64,000 bases of DNA, from assembly GCF_019722725.1 (NCBI RefSeq), contig NZ_CP077941.1, forward strand, positions 682,001 to 746,000, given 5' to 3'. The notes below the pieces were generated by a model, which was given only the letters and a program-made list of their open reading frames with translations, was not told the DNA's origin and did no database searches. Numbering within the stretch: the first letter of the stretch is position 1; every line of letters begins with the position of its first letter. Source of the stretch: Vreelandella profundi (GTDB lineage: Bacteria; Pseudomonadota; Gammaproteobacteria; Pseudomonadales; Halomonadaceae). Shown in pieces: positions 34,067-45,373 of this stretch. A program made the position numbers and the translations under genes.

Positions 34067-36274
34067 TTAGAACGCGTAGCGCAGTGTCGAGGAGATGCTG
34101 GCGGGTTGGCCGTAAACGCCGTAGCCAGCCACATTGCTGTAGTACTTCTCATCGAACAGGTTCTTGACGTTAACCTGAAGCGATAGGTCCGGCGTGAACT
34201 GGTAGCGGCCAAACAAATTGGCCAGCGTGTAGCTATCCTGCTCGAACTCGGAGGGGATTCCGGGCGGAGTCGTTAGGTTGCCGGCGAAGAGACTACTCTG
34301 CCAGTTAACGCCACCGCCGACGGTCAGCTGGCGTAGTTGCGGCACGTTATAGCTGGCGAACAGATTGAACAGCGAACGCGGCTGATTAATGTTGAACGAT
34401 TCATCATCGGACGTTGCGGTAAAGTGGGAGTAGCCGACGGTCATATTAAGATCGTCGGTCAATGCGCCGCTTAGCTCCATTTCAAACCCTTCGCTCACTA
34501 CGCCATCAGCGGCGGAATAAAACGTCTCGGTTTGATTAGGGCCCATTGGAAGGGCTGCAGCAACGTTGTCCTGCTCGATACGAAATACGGAGAAAGAGCC
34601 GTTGAGCAGGCCATTGAACCACGCAGCTTTGAGGCCGGTTTCGTAGTTTTTGCCCACGACCGGGTCAAGGTAGGTGCCGTCAGCATCGCGATAGTTCTGG
34701 GGCTCAAAAATTTCGGTGTAGCTGGCAAAGGCCGAGTAGGTATCATTAAAATCAAACACTAAGCCGCCGTACGGCGTGACTTCGTACTTGCTCTGGCTAT
34801 CCAGGCTGCGAAATAGCGTCATTCCATCCCACTCTGTATAGCGTGCGCCCACAATCAACGTTAGCGGATCAGCTAGCGAAAAGCGCGAGGCAGTATAAAC
34901 GGCTTTCTGGCGGGTACTGGAAGCTTCAGATGGAGTGAATTCAGGCCAACCTTCGTTCGGGGCCGAGCCATCCCAATTGTTTAAATCATCAACGTCAAAG
35001 CCAGAGATGAAGGTGTTTTCGTAGTCGTTGGTTTGGTCGCTGTAGCTACCGCCGATGACGAGTTCATGCTCACGACCTAAAAGTGTAAACGGGCCGCTGG
35101 CCTGGACGTCTACAGAGTCGACTTCACGATGCCCACGGTTCCATCCGGTAAAGAAGTCCACTCCGCTACCATCCATTTGGTCCGGCAGCGTTGCCTCTAC
35201 GTAGGGATAAGCCAGCTTGCCATCCATATCGGTTTTTTCATGCGTGCCCACGACGCGCACTTGCCAGTCGTTGTCGAAACGGTGGCTGATTTCAGCGAAG
35301 ACTTTCTCAGACTCGAAATCGTAGTAGGACCAGTCTGGCGCGACGCTAAACGAACGCGAGTAGTTGGTGGGCGTGCCGTTGCTGAACCATAGCGGTAAAC
35401 CGCCCCAGGTGGGCGAAGAGGTATGGCTATCCTGGTAATCAAAGCCTATCGAAAGCGTGGTGGCATCGGTTACATCGGCGTCGATAATCCCGTAACCGAA
35501 CGTACGGCGCTTATCCTGGCGGTCAAGATGGGCGCCACCCTCCTCGTAACCGCCGATAAACCGCGCTCGCACATCGCCTGAAGCCGTTAGCGGTGTGGTG
35601 AGATCAACGGTAGTACCTTGCTGATCCCAACTGCCCAGCGTGCCAGAAACCGAACCAGTAAACTCGCGGCTGTCGGCATGCTTACGCACAAAGTTAACCG
35701 ATGCCCCCGGGTTGCCCGAACCGCTAACTAGCCCGTTAGCGCCACGAATCACCTCAACCCGGTCGTAGATCGCCGTATTAAGCCGGCCTTCGCCGAAGTA
35801 CCAGCGGTTATCGGTGTTCAGCGTTGGGATGCCGTCGTACTGGAAGCTGTTAATGCGAAAGCCACGCGCTGCAAAACTGACGCGGTCACTATCAACGTTG
35901 CGCACTGAGATACCGGTGGTGTTTCTCAATATGTCTTCGATAGTGGCCAGGTTTTGATCCTGAATACGCTGTTCGGTGACGATGCTGATGGCCTGCGGCA
36001 GCTCTTTTTGGCTAAGCGTTAAGCCTGTGCCTGCGCTAGTGGTGCGCCGCGTGTAGCCTACGTTCTCATATAGATTGGTGCCGGTCACGGTCACGGTGCC
36101 TAGCGATTCGGCATCGTTGGCGGAGCCCGACTGAGCTAATGCGCTGCTCGAAGCAAATAGAGAGCCCGCGATCAGTGCGGTGAAAGTGGCGCCTCGTAAA
36201 GCGAAAGAAGCTGCCGAATGATTGGGCACAGGATGTTGCACGTTATTCAAAACATGCAGTGATGACGTTTTCAT
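34067..36274 (-). CDS. TonB-dependent siderophore receptor
   Basis: An outer-membrane ferric-siderophore receptor of 735 residues. The signal peptide ends near residue 48 (SLFASSSALAQ). The plug domain contains LPQAISIVTEQRIQDQN and FAARGFRINSFQYDGIPT, and a 22-strand barrel follows with FDEKYYSNVAGYG and a terminal Phe (TLRYAF). It resembles FhuE/FpvA-like receptors for hydroxamate-type siderophores, but the ligand is not certain. The start at 36274 has AAGGGA upstream; the longer frame to 36415 overlaps the Fur-like site and is rejected. Confidence 0.95.
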   Translation of the reverse strand: MKTSSLHVLNNVQHPVPNHSAASFALRGATFTALIAGSLFASSSALAQSGSANDAESLGTVTVTGTNLYENVGYTRRTTSAGTGLTLSQKELPQAISIVTEQRIQDQNLATIEDILRNTTGISVRNVDSDRVSFAARGFRINSFQYDGIPTLNTDNRWYFGEGRLNTAIYDRVEVIRGANGLVSGSGNPGASVNFVRKHADSREFTGSVSGTLGSWDQQGTTVDLTTPLTASGDVRARFIGGYEEGGAHLDRQDKRRTFGYGIIDADVTDATTLSIGFDYQDSHTSSPTWGGLPLWFSNGTPTNYSRSFSVAPDWSYYDFESEKVFAEISHRFDNDWQVRVVGTHEKTDMDGKLAYPYVEATLPDQMDGSGVDFFTGWNRGHREVDSVDVQASGPFTLLGREHELVIGGSYSDQTNDYENTFISGFDVDDLNNWDGSAPNEGWPEFTPSEASSTRQKAVYTASRFSLADPLTLIVGARYTEWDGMTLFRSLDSQSKYEVTPYGGLVFDFNDTYSAFASYTEIFEPQNYRDADGTYLDPVVGKNYETGLKAAWFNGLLNGSFSVFRIEQDNVAAALPMGPNQTETFYSAADGVVSEGFEMELSGALTDDLNMTVGYSHFTATSDDESFNINQPRSLFNLFASYNVPQLRQLTVGGGVNWQSSLFAGNLTTPPGIPSEFEQDSYTLANLFGRYQFTPDLSLQVNVKNLFDEKYYSNVAGYGVYGQPASISSTLRYAF

Positions 36275-36764
36275 ATGATCCCTTGAGTCACGCCTTGGCG
36301 GCGCTCGCTCATTAGTTTTATATCGTTCAATAACGGGGTGATCATATAAAAACGGTTCGTAAATGTAAATGTGTATGAGAATTCTTAGTATTTGATTCTG
36401 TCGGTAAGCCATCACTATTTTTGCAGAATATTAGCTATCAATTGCGCCTATAAATTACGCGGGCTTAACGGTAGCGAGCCGGAAACAGCTGTATCATAAA
36501 ATGTTCGTTATTTGACAGGCTTTGCTGCCTATGTGAATTAATGATGACTATTAACAATGTAAACTGCATATTGAACTAATGTCTATCGCTCTTAATATTC
36601 CTTTAAAATCAACTGCATATGTGGTTCTTTGAAAGGCATCGGTTTTTTTATATTGTTTTTTTTAATACCCGCTATAGGATGCCAAAAAGAAAAACATTTT
36701 CGAAATACAACATTGGCTGCTTTCAATAAAAGCGAGCTGGGGCAAACAGGGCGGCGGGGTGACA
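36275..36764. other. Divergent control region between the siderophore receptor and glpF
   Basis: Holds a Fur-like box (36376-36390) for the receptor and an AT-rich leader for glpF. ATGTTCGTT at 36501-36509 and ATTTTCGAAAT at 36696-36706 resemble GlpR half-sites of the glycerol regulon, which would suit glpF, but both are imperfect. No gene is supported in it. Confidence 0.5.
36376..36390. promoter_or_regulatory. Fur-box-like site
   Basis: TGAGAATTCTTAGTA matches about 11 of 14 informative positions of the 7-1-7 Fur consensus TGATAAT-N-ATTATCA. It lies about 100 bases before the receptor start, where an iron-responsive promoter is expected. Confidence 0.5.
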
Positions 36765-37487
36765 ATGCTTGGAACAATTTTTCTACATGAAATAGCCGGT
36801 ACGGCGGTATTAACGCTCTTGGGGTGTGGGGTGGTGGCTAACGTGCTGTTGAACAAAACCAACGGTAATGGCAGCGATGGTATCGTTATCTTCTTTGGTT
36901 GGGGGTTGGCGGTTTTTTGCGCGGTTTACGTCGCTTTTGACACCGGTGCCCATATTAACCCTGCCGTTACGCTTGCACTGCTTGTAGGCCCGGCGAATGA
37001 GTACGCCCCCGGTATCCCTATCAATATTGCTACCACCGCCGCCTATTTTACGGCTGAGATCATCGGTGCCTGGCTGGGTGCAGTTGTTTGCTACCTGGCC
37101 TATAAAAAGCATTACGATGCCACTGAGGATGCTTCACGCATATTGGCAACGTTCTCTACCGGCCCGGCAATTCCCTCCTACGGGTGGAATCTGGTGACCG
37201 AGATCATTGGTACCTTTGTGCTAGTGTTTGTCATTATCATGTTTGGCCATACGCCTTCAGGACTTGGCCCACTGGCAGTGGCGCTGCTGGTAGTGTCGAT
37301 TGGCGCTTCGCTAGGCGGGCCAACAGGCTATGCGATCAATCCCGCTCGGGATTTGGGGCCGCGTATTGCTCACGCGCTGCTTCCCATTAAACATAAAGGG
37401 ACAAGCAACTGGTCCTACGCATGGGTGCCAATCCTAGGGCCCGCTATCGGCAGTGTCCTTGCTGGGCTTGCCGCCTATGTTTATTAA
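36765..37487 (+). CDS. glpF: Glycerol facilitator (aquaporin family)
   Basis: A six-helix MIP channel of 240 residues that lets glycerol diffuse into the cell. Both NPA boxes are present: HINPAVTLALL (N65-A67) and INPARDLGPR (N192-A194). R195 and D196 form the glycerol-selective pore pair rather than the water-specific one. The ATG at 36765 has GGGGTGA upstream; a GTG at 36759 is possible. It is followed by glpK. Confidence 0.95.
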   Translation: MLGTIFLHEIAGTAVLTLLGCGVVANVLLNKTNGNGSDGIVIFFGWGLAVFCAVYVAFDTGAHINPAVTLALLVGPANEYAPGIPINIATTAAYFTAEIIGAWLGAVVCYLAYKKHYDATEDASRILATFSTGPAIPSYGWNLVTEIIGTFVLVFVIIMFGHTPSGLGPLAVALLVVSIGASLGGPTGYAINPARDLGPRIAHALLPIKHKGTSNWSYAWVPILGPAIGSVLAGLAAYVY

Positions 37488-37523
37488 GTCAGCATTTATT
37501 AGGTCAGCCTGCTGATTTTTTAA

Positions 37524-39065
<1,542 letters not shown>

Positions 39066-39092
39066 GCTTGGTGGTCAGCGTAAGTAATTTAC

Positions 39093-39118
39093 AAGCCCCC
39101 GGTCCTTGCTGGGGGCTT
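39093..39118 (+). terminator. Terminator of glpFK
   Basis: AAGCCCCC (39093-39100) pairs with GGGGGCTT (39111-39118) around a ten-base loop, followed by TTG and no long T-run. It probably ends the glpFK transcript. Confidence 0.7.
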
Positions 39119-39241
39119 TGCGTTATCCACGCATTCAATGCTGCATTAATAAGGGGCGGCTTGGACGTCGACTGAATATTCATGCGGCGGTGGTAATTCC
39201 TCGGTTGGCTTGCGTCAACCAGTGCTCGTTGGAGCAACGGT

Positions 39242-40003
39242 ATGAATAAAGCTACGCTTTATCAACAGTTAGCACCTGAGGCCAGGCATGAGAAAGGGCT
39301 GTCGAGGCTCAACCAACTTATCTGCCTTTTGATTCTACTGGCATCCATTACCGCCATACTGGAAACAGAACCGATGCTTCGCGCCATGGCGCCAGGGCTA
39401 TTTAAAGTGCTGGAAGCCATGTTTGTCTGCGCATTTATGATTGAGTACCTGCTGCGGCTCTATTCGATAGGTGAAGACCCACGCTATCGAGGGTTCCGTG
39501 GGCGCCTGCGCTATATGTTTACGTTCTGGGCACTGGTGGATTTGATCGCCATTTTGCCTTTCTTTCTGGGTTTTATGACCCATAACAACGCCTTCCTGCT
39601 GCGGCTCTTACGCTTAGCGCGCATGCTGCGTCTCGCCCGGCTGGGGCGGTTTAGCCAGGCCTGGGTGTCATTGGCGGACGCGTTAAAATCCCGTTCCCAT
39701 GAGCTGTTGCTAAGCGCCGGCGTGGCGGGGTTGCTGCTACTGTTTTCCTCCTGCTGTCTGTACGTGGTGGAAGCCGCCGCGCAGCCTGAGGCGTTTGGCA
39801 GCGTACCGCGCGCATTGTGGTGGAGCATCGCCACGCTAACCACGGTGGGCTATGGCGACGTAACGCCTATCACTGCGCTGGGGAAAGTCTTTGCAGGTCT
39901 AACCGCCGTGGCAGGCATCGGTATCATCGCCATGCCTACCGGTATTCTAGCCGCCGCGTTTAGCGATGCATTGCAGAAAAAATCATCAGATGCCGAAAAA
40001 TAG
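39242..40003 (+). CDS. Voltage-gated-type potassium channel
   Basis: A six-helix ion channel of 253 residues. Segments S1-S4 cover about 25-140, with the arginine-rich S4 RLLRLARMLRLARLGR at about 121-136. The pore loop has the potassium filter TVGYGD at 201-206 in ATLTTVGYGDVTPI, and S6 ends GIGIIAMPTGILAAAF. There is no cytoplasmic ligand-binding domain, so it resembles KvAP-type channels. It stands alone and may serve osmotic or membrane-potential control. Confidence 0.93.
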   Translation: MNKATLYQQLAPEARHEKGLSRLNQLICLLILLASITAILETEPMLRAMAPGLFKVLEAMFVCAFMIEYLLRLYSIGEDPRYRGFRGRLRYMFTFWALVDLIAILPFFLGFMTHNNAFLLRLLRLARMLRLARLGRFSQAWVSLADALKSRSHELLLSAGVAGLLLLFSSCCLYVVEAAAQPEAFGSVPRALWWSIATLTTVGYGDVTPITALGKVFAGLTAVAGIGIIAMPTGILAAAFSDALQKKSSDAEK

Positions 40004-40013
40004 CTATACACAG

Positions 40014-42095
40014 CTACTTTTGAGCTGCCTGTGTCGTCTTCGTTTGTAAGCTGTTATCACGCTTAAGATGCGGCCGCTCGGCCATGATGCGCGCCAGACG
40101 CTCAAGCGAGAGCTCCAACCGTTCAATCAGGCCTTCCAGCAGGATGCGGCGGTCGGCGGGTACATTGCCGTAGGTTGTGATCGCTTCATCCAGCTCTTTT
40201 CCTGCCTCGCGAATGCCATGTGGCTGGTGGCCGGTAGCGCTGTGCTCAAAGCCGGTAGCGAGTGCGCGTAGAAGGTTTTGATGCGCTTGGCGGATCTGCG
40301 GATGCGGCGCATCGTCTAGCCGGTCGCGCAGCCTTAGCGTGGCGGTGCCAAGATCGAGCCCGGTAAGGCCAAGAATGAACAGGTGGCGCTGCTCTTCGGG
40401 CAGCATGTCATCGTGTTGTGCCAGGTGTAGTAAGCGGTCCGCCATGTGGCCGCTGAAGCGGGTTTCGGCATCGCGAATGGAGCGCCGCCTAAGCTCGTGA
40501 ATATCGTTGGATATTGCCTTGATCAGGCGCCGCCGCCTAAGCCGAGTTCCCAGGCCTGGCAGCAGGCGAAAGGCCATGACGACGCAGCTAAGACCGATAA
40601 TCACCGAGATGGCTCGGTTGGCAAAACTATCAAACGAGAAGTCCATACCATTGCCCGGCATCGTCAATAGGATGTTGAAAATAGTAAAGGCGAGGCAGTA
40701 CCCCATGGTCGCCATATTCGTGGCCCCTAACAGGCCTAAAAAGAGCGGGGTTCCGAAAATGAGTGCGAGTAACGGAAAGCTATTGGCCTGAGAAAGCAGC
40801 ACATGGCCAAATAGAAAAGCGCTGGGAATGGCGGCCAGCATGCCCTTATAGAACATCATGGTAATCGCTATCGGGTTGTCACGACTGGCGAAAAAAGCCG
40901 AAAACAGAGTGCCTAGCATCATCGCGACCATCGCGCTCTGCCAGGCAGTGATAATCCAAAAGGTCGCCAGCAGCGAAAACACCAGCCCTGAACGTATGGC
41001 ATTAATGCTAGCGGCAAGGTGATCGCGGTGCCAAGCTAGCTGGGATGAACGTAATTTATAGCGCCCTGGCGAGGCTATGGCTTCACGGGCGTCGAGCATG
41101 ACCATAGCGTGGCCAATTGATTCGCGCAGCCCCAGCCGAAGGCGGCGGTCTAGCGGTGCTAAGCTGCTTTCTTCGTCGCTTTCATGGACCTCATGGCGCA
41201 GCGCCTGAAGCGCTTTTCTGGCCTCAACGACGCCTTTAACGTGTTCTGCATCACGAAAACCCTGCGCAACGCGACATGCCAACTGAAGGCTTTGTGGATC
41301 AAGCCGGTCGGCGTGGTCGTGCATAAGTTGATGGAGTGCCTGTAAATTGGCGAAAAAGCGCAGTGTTCGGCGCGTTAGTACGTGTGTCGCGCGTACTCGT
41401 CCTGGGCCGATAGGGCCTTCAAAACGCGCTGCTTGGCTATCGGTTTCTAGTAAAGTTAACGGGCCTAAGCTACCTCGCAAAGCCTTCTGCATGGCGGGAA
41501 TATCGTCGCTAGCTTCCAGGCGCAGGGCGGCATGCTCGAAGGCTTCGTTGATCACGCTGTCGGCCTGGGTGGCAAGATGCGTTCCCACATGGGATGGCCA
41601 TAGTAGCGAGCTGACTAACATGGCGCAGAGCGCGCCCAGCCCCAGCTCGGAAAGCCTTGCCGCCGCGATATCGAAAATTCCCGCGGGCGTGCTGCCGCTG
41701 GAAATAACCACGATCAGCATCGCGGTCACGGCCGCCATTAGGCAGCCATAGGTATAGTTATTACGCCATAGCGAGCCCACGTAGGTGCATAGCATAATCC
41801 AGCCAGTGAGTGTGATCAGCGCAGGTATGCGGGCTTGAGCAAAAAATGCCATGATCACAATGCCCGTGATAGCGCCAATCAGCGTGCCACCCATTTGGCA
41901 GATGCCTTTTTCGACTACCATGCCGCTCATCGGACGAATTTGCAGAAAGGCCGCGGAAATTAGCGCCCAGTAGGGGCGTTCTAAATCGAACAATAGCGCA
42001 ATGTAGAGCGCAAGCATCATCGCAAGCGTGGTCTTGATGGCGAACTTAACCGCCGTGGCGTTGGGCGTCAGGTAGGTTTGCAGAAACGGCGACAT
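40014..42095 (-). CDS. FUSC/AaeB-type efflux membrane protein
   Basis: A 693-residue inner-membrane protein of the fusaric acid resistance/aromatic acid exporter family. Two hydrophobic halves of several helices (about 15-165 and 365-510) are separated by a soluble helical region, and a second soluble region forms the C-terminus. The opening FAIKTTLAMMLALYIALLFD and ERPYWALISAAFLQIRP are typical of AaeB. It works with the adaptor gene upstream (gap of three bases) and the DUF1656 gene to export aromatic acids; the substrate is inferred. Confidence 0.92.
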   Translation of the reverse strand: MSPFLQTYLTPNATAVKFAIKTTLAMMLALYIALLFDLERPYWALISAAFLQIRPMSGMVVEKGICQMGGTLIGAITGIVIMAFFAQARIPALITLTGWIMLCTYVGSLWRNNYTYGCLMAAVTAMLIVVISSGSTPAGIFDIAAARLSELGLGALCAMLVSSLLWPSHVGTHLATQADSVINEAFEHAALRLEASDDIPAMQKALRGSLGPLTLLETDSQAARFEGPIGPGRVRATHVLTRRTLRFFANLQALHQLMHDHADRLDPQSLQLACRVAQGFRDAEHVKGVVEARKALQALRHEVHESDEESSLAPLDRRLRLGLRESIGHAMVMLDAREAIASPGRYKLRSSQLAWHRDHLAASINAIRSGLVFSLLATFWIITAWQSAMVAMMLGTLFSAFFASRDNPIAITMMFYKGMLAAIPSAFLFGHVLLSQANSFPLLALIFGTPLFLGLLGATNMATMGYCLAFTIFNILLTMPGNGMDFSFDSFANRAISVIIGLSCVVMAFRLLPGLGTRLRRRRLIKAISNDIHELRRRSIRDAETRFSGHMADRLLHLAQHDDMLPEEQRHLFILGLTGLDLGTATLRLRDRLDDAPHPQIRQAHQNLLRALATGFEHSATGHQPHGIREAGKELDEAITTYGNVPADRRILLEGLIERLELSLERLARIMAERPHLKRDNSLQTKTTQAAQK

Positions 42096-42098
42096 GAC

Positions 42099-42971
42099 TT
42101 ACTCAGGCTGCGCGGCAGGGCGAACGCGCACGGTTGCCGTCATACCCACGCTCAGCAGCATCTCATCAGGCACTTCGTTTAACGTAATACGAACGGGGAT
42201 ACGCTGCGCCAGGCGCACCCAGTTAAACGTCGGCGCTACCTGGGGTAGCAACTGCGGGTTAAGGCTGGTGTTGCTATCGGCAATGCCGCGGCCAATGCCC
42301 GCGACCCGACCGTCTAAATGAGTATCACCGTTCATCAGGATGACATCGACCGGATCACCAACGTTGATCGATGTCATTTTGGTTTCTTCGAAGTAACCGA
42401 CGACGTAGTAAGAGTTGTCGGCTATCAGTGCCATCACCGGCGTGCCGCGATTCACGTAGTTGCCTGTAGTGAGATGTACGTTAAGCACGTGCCCGCTGAC
42501 CGGGGCTGTTAGCTGTGTGCGTGCTAAATCAAGCTGGGCGCTGGCTAATTGTGCTTGGGCTTGTTCTAAGTCAGCGGCGGCAATGCGCGAATTAATTTGT
42601 GCAATCTGCTGATTTTCGGCACTAATCGCCCGGCTATTGCTTAATTGGTTGCGTCGGCCCTCTTCCGCGCGGTTTAACTCAAGCGTTGCTTGGCGATGGT
42701 CCACCGTGGCTTGGGCGCTGTCGACGGCAGACTGATAGCGCGTTTCATCGATATCAAACAGCGCATCGCCTTGCGCTACGTAATCGGTGTCCGCAACGTC
42801 AAGGGTGCGCACCCAGCCGGAAACATCGGGGGCAATGGTGATCACTTCGGCGTGTACGCGGGCGTCGCGGGTCCAGGGAGTGTACAGATAGTAGCGCCAT
42901 AGCCAGGCACCGGCGGCAATGGCAATCGCGACAATAATAAGGGTCAGCAGAATACGAAGCGAAGGGCGCAT
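42099..42971 (-). CDS. HlyD/AaeA-type membrane-fusion adaptor
   Basis: A periplasmic adaptor of 290 residues, anchored by one N-terminal helix (LTLIIVAIAIAAGAWLW). It has the split lipoyl domain (APDVSGWVRTLDVADTDYV; LTAPVSGHVLNVHLTTGNYV) flanking a coiled coil at about 80-140, then a barrel domain. It bridges the FUSC protein to an outer-membrane channel not encoded here. Confidence 0.93.
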   Translation of the reverse strand: MRPSLRILLTLIIVAIAIAAGAWLWRYYLYTPWTRDARVHAEVITIAPDVSGWVRTLDVADTDYVAQGDALFDIDETRYQSAVDSAQATVDHRQATLELNRAEEGRRNQLSNSRAISAENQQIAQINSRIAAADLEQAQAQLASAQLDLARTQLTAPVSGHVLNVHLTTGNYVNRGTPVMALIADNSYYVVGYFEETKMTSINVGDPVDVILMNGDTHLDGRVAGIGRGIADSNTSLNPQLLPQVAPTFNWVRLAQRIPVRITLNEVPDEMLLSVGMTATVRVRPAAQPE

Positions 42972-42983
42972 TAAGGGTCTCTC

Positions 42984-43202
42984 TTAAGGGCTTTCAAGCA
43001 AAATGGTAAAAATGAAGGTGGTGGCTGCCGTAAAGATGACAAAAAGTGAGATGTCGAACCAGGCCTCGTACCACAGCGCATACTGCCCGACTGCCCAGTG
43101 GAGCAGGGAGCGTGTCACTAGTGTTGCGACAAACCCAATCAATGCGTAAATCAGCAGTGGGCTGAGGTAAATGCCACCGAAAGCGATTTCTTGAAGACCC
43201 AT
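42984..43202 (-). CDS. DUF1656/AaeX-like small membrane protein
   Basis: A 72-residue protein with two helices starting MGLQEIAFGGIYLSPLLIYA. Small proteins of this family head aaeXAB-like exporter operons. The start at 43202 is chosen because AAGGA lies six bases upstream and the length fits; a GTG at 43262 would add 20 residues without a ribosome site. Its exact role is unknown. Confidence 0.85.
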   Translation of the reverse strand: MGLQEIAFGGIYLSPLLIYALIGFVATLVTRSLLHWAVGQYALWYEAWFDISLFVIFTAATTFIFTILLESP

Positions 43203-43452
43203 AACATCCTTAAATGGCCTGGAAACAACATAAATAGCGATGAGTTTAGCGGGGTGTATCACGCACGTTGAGCGCTTGTTCCACCGGCTAGTATGGGAAG
43301 ATTACACCAATTTTCCCCTTAGCGTGATAGAGCATAAGCCGAGTTTTCCACTGCACGCCAGGAAGCACAATAACCATCAGCGTAGGGCGTTAGAGAATCG
43401 TTCACGTTTCATTAACGTTTTGAGAGTTATGCTTTAGTCTTAACGTCTTATT

Positions 43453-44220
43453 TTGTCTACTTCAAAATGGTGGAAAAGATTTGTGCTGATTAAAAAGAAG
43501 AAAGCTCGATCCCATACCGAAGATCGTTATCTGGCACTGGTGTTAGCGACGGCTGCCGGTATCCTCAACGCCATGGCCTTGGGCGCCTTTGGTTTTCTCC
43601 CTTCGCATATGAGTGGCAACGCCTCGCAAATATCGAGTGAGGTGGCTAGCTCAGATACGTATGGCTTTTTGTTTCTAGCTGCTCTTCTTCTGGCATTTGT
43701 GATGGGCGGTGGCCTCGCGCGAGTTGCCGTGATTGCCGGGCAAAAATTCAGAACAATCTTTTGCCTGATTCTCCTGGCGGAAGGCGTGGCATTAACCGCA
43801 GTGTCGGTGTTTGAAATTTTGTTTTACTCGGTACGCTTCAATGCGGAGATACTGATAACCCTGGGCTTTCTGATGGGAGTACATAACTCCACCTCAACGC
43901 AGCTGTCGAATGGGCGAGTGAGATCCACTCACGTGACCGGCACGTTGACGGATGTTGGCATTGCACTAGGCTCGTTCTTGTCGTCATTTGTTTCACGCGA
44001 TAAGGGGCTCGACCGACGTTTTTTTCAAAAGCAGCTCCACACGCATTTAACGACGATTTTTTCATTCCTTAGCGGGTGTCTGGCCGGATTAGTGTTGTTT
44101 GATTTATTCGGCTTCCACGCGATGTTGGCGCTAGGTGTTTTTTTGATCGTCGTTGCCTTGAGCGCCATTGTTATGACGGTGCGTATGGCAAGTAAGCTGA
44201 TGGTCGCCAGAAGGGCTTAA
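43453..44220 (+). CDS. DUF1275 (YoaK-like) membrane protein
   Basis: A 255-residue protein with about six helices. The family motifs GILNAMALGAFGFLPSHMSG (after the first helix) and LGFLMGVHNSTSTQLSNGRV followed by STHVTGTLTDVGIALG are clear. The start is uncertain: TTG at 43453 or GTG at 43483, with no ATG in frame before the first helix. Function unknown. Confidence 0.87.
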   Translation: MSTSKWWKRFVLIKKKKARSHTEDRYLALVLATAAGILNAMALGAFGFLPSHMSGNASQISSEVASSDTYGFLFLAALLLAFVMGGGLARVAVIAGQKFRTIFCLILLAEGVALTAVSVFEILFYSVRFNAEILITLGFLMGVHNSTSTQLSNGRVRSTHVTGTLTDVGIALGSFLSSFVSRDKGLDRRFFQKQLHTHLTTIFSFLSGCLAGLVLFDLFGFHAMLALGVFLIVVALSAIVMTVRMASKLMVARRA

Positions 44221-44247
44221 CGTTAAGTGGCATCGCAATCGTTGCGT

Positions 44248-45150
44248 TCAGCGCTGTAAATACGTCCCCGGCAGCTGCTCTGCTAAGAAGTCCATGAACA
44301 GCCGCGTACGCTGTGAAAGCGTGGCTTGACGGTAATAAACGGCATTGACGGTTTGGGTCTGTAGCTCAATGTGGTTGGGAAGCACTTCAACGAGCGTGCC
44401 TTTCTGGCGCGGCGTAATGGTCATAAAGTCGGCGAGACACACGATGCCTTCGCCCGCCACGGCTAGCTCCACTAGGGTGCTGCCGCTTGAGGCCGCAAGC
44501 GTCGGGGTAATGACTAAAAGTGTTCCATCGGCGTGACGCAGCGGCCAGCGGTTGAGGTGATCGAGCTGGTTAAAACCCAGCAGGCTGTGCTGTTTGAGAT
44601 CATCGATGCTTTGCGGTGCGCCACGGCGTTCAAGGTAGGCGGGGCTTGCCAGAATGCGCAGCGGGCTGTAGCCGAGTAAGCGTGCATGAAGCGAAGAATC
44701 TTCCAACTCGCCGATACGGATGGCCAGGTCAACCCGCTGTTCTAGCAGATCAACAAAACGGTCATGTGTGTCGAGCGCCAGCGTAATACCCGGATAGCGG
44801 GCGCGGAACTCGCCAATCACCGGCACAATCACGAATTGCATAAAGCTAGGGGCCGCGTTGATCCTCAGCCTGCCCTGGGGCTGGCTATGGCGATCCAGCA
44901 TGGCTTCTTCAGCCTCGTCCACGGCTGCCAGAATGTGGCGGCAGTGACCCAGAAACGTCTCGCCTTCCTCTGTGAGCTCCAAACGACGCGTGGTTCGGCG
45001 CAGTAGGGTGGCGCCGAGCTTTCGCTCAAGGCGATTAAGCGCACGGCTAACGCCAGAGACCGTAATGCCTAGCTGTTCCGCGGCGTTAGTGATTGAGCCG
45101 GTGTCGACCACCGTGACAAATGCCTGCTGTTCTTCAAGGGTGCTTTTCAT
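44248..45150 (-). CDS. LysR-family regulator divergent from mdaB
   Basis: A 300-residue regulator of the CrgA/DsdC-like group (STLEEQQAFVTVVDTGSITN, then AAEQLGITVSGVSRALNRLE at the HTH). The effector domain covers about 90-290 with RLRINAAPSFMQFVI at its start. Divergence from the quinone reductase gene across a palindrome suggests that it controls that gene in response to quinones or oxidants (inference). Confidence 0.9.
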   Translation of the reverse strand: MKSTLEEQQAFVTVVDTGSITNAAEQLGITVSGVSRALNRLERKLGATLLRRTTRRLELTEEGETFLGHCRHILAAVDEAEEAMLDRHSQPQGRLRINAAPSFMQFVIVPVIGEFRARYPGITLALDTHDRFVDLLEQRVDLAIRIGELEDSSLHARLLGYSPLRILASPAYLERRGAPQSIDDLKQHSLLGFNQLDHLNRWPLRHADGTLLVITPTLAASSGSTLVELAVAGEGIVCLADFMTITPRQKGTLVEVLPNHIELQTQTVNAVYYRQATLSQRTRLFMDFLAEQLPGTYLQR

Positions 45151-45225
45151 ATGGGGTGCTCATTAATCAGGTACTTTTATCTTTATCGGTTGTTTTGAAA
45201 TGTGCAGATAACGCTATCAGTATTG

Positions 45226-45240
45226 TTGATTTTAAATCAA
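45226..45240. promoter_or_regulatory. Palindrome in the LysR-mdaB intergenic region
   Basis: TTGATTT and AAATCAA flank one T. The T-rich, dyad-symmetric form with T-N-A spacing suits a LysR-type operator, and it lies midway between the divergent starts. Confidence 0.5.
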
Positions 45241-45373
45241 AAGTATTTTGACCAAGCATGGCTTCTTTTTCATCTCTTTTGATCTCACAATACGCGCCAT
45301 ATACAGCTCTAGCTATGCTGCTTAGCTATGATTTATAGCCAAGGTGGTAGGTAATTATTTAGGAATTCAATCA

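Noticed and set aside
34067..36415. Longer receptor frame beginning at 36415
   Set aside because: It would place a non-signal sequence before the signal peptide and overlap the Fur-like site; the ATG at 36274 has a ribosome site.
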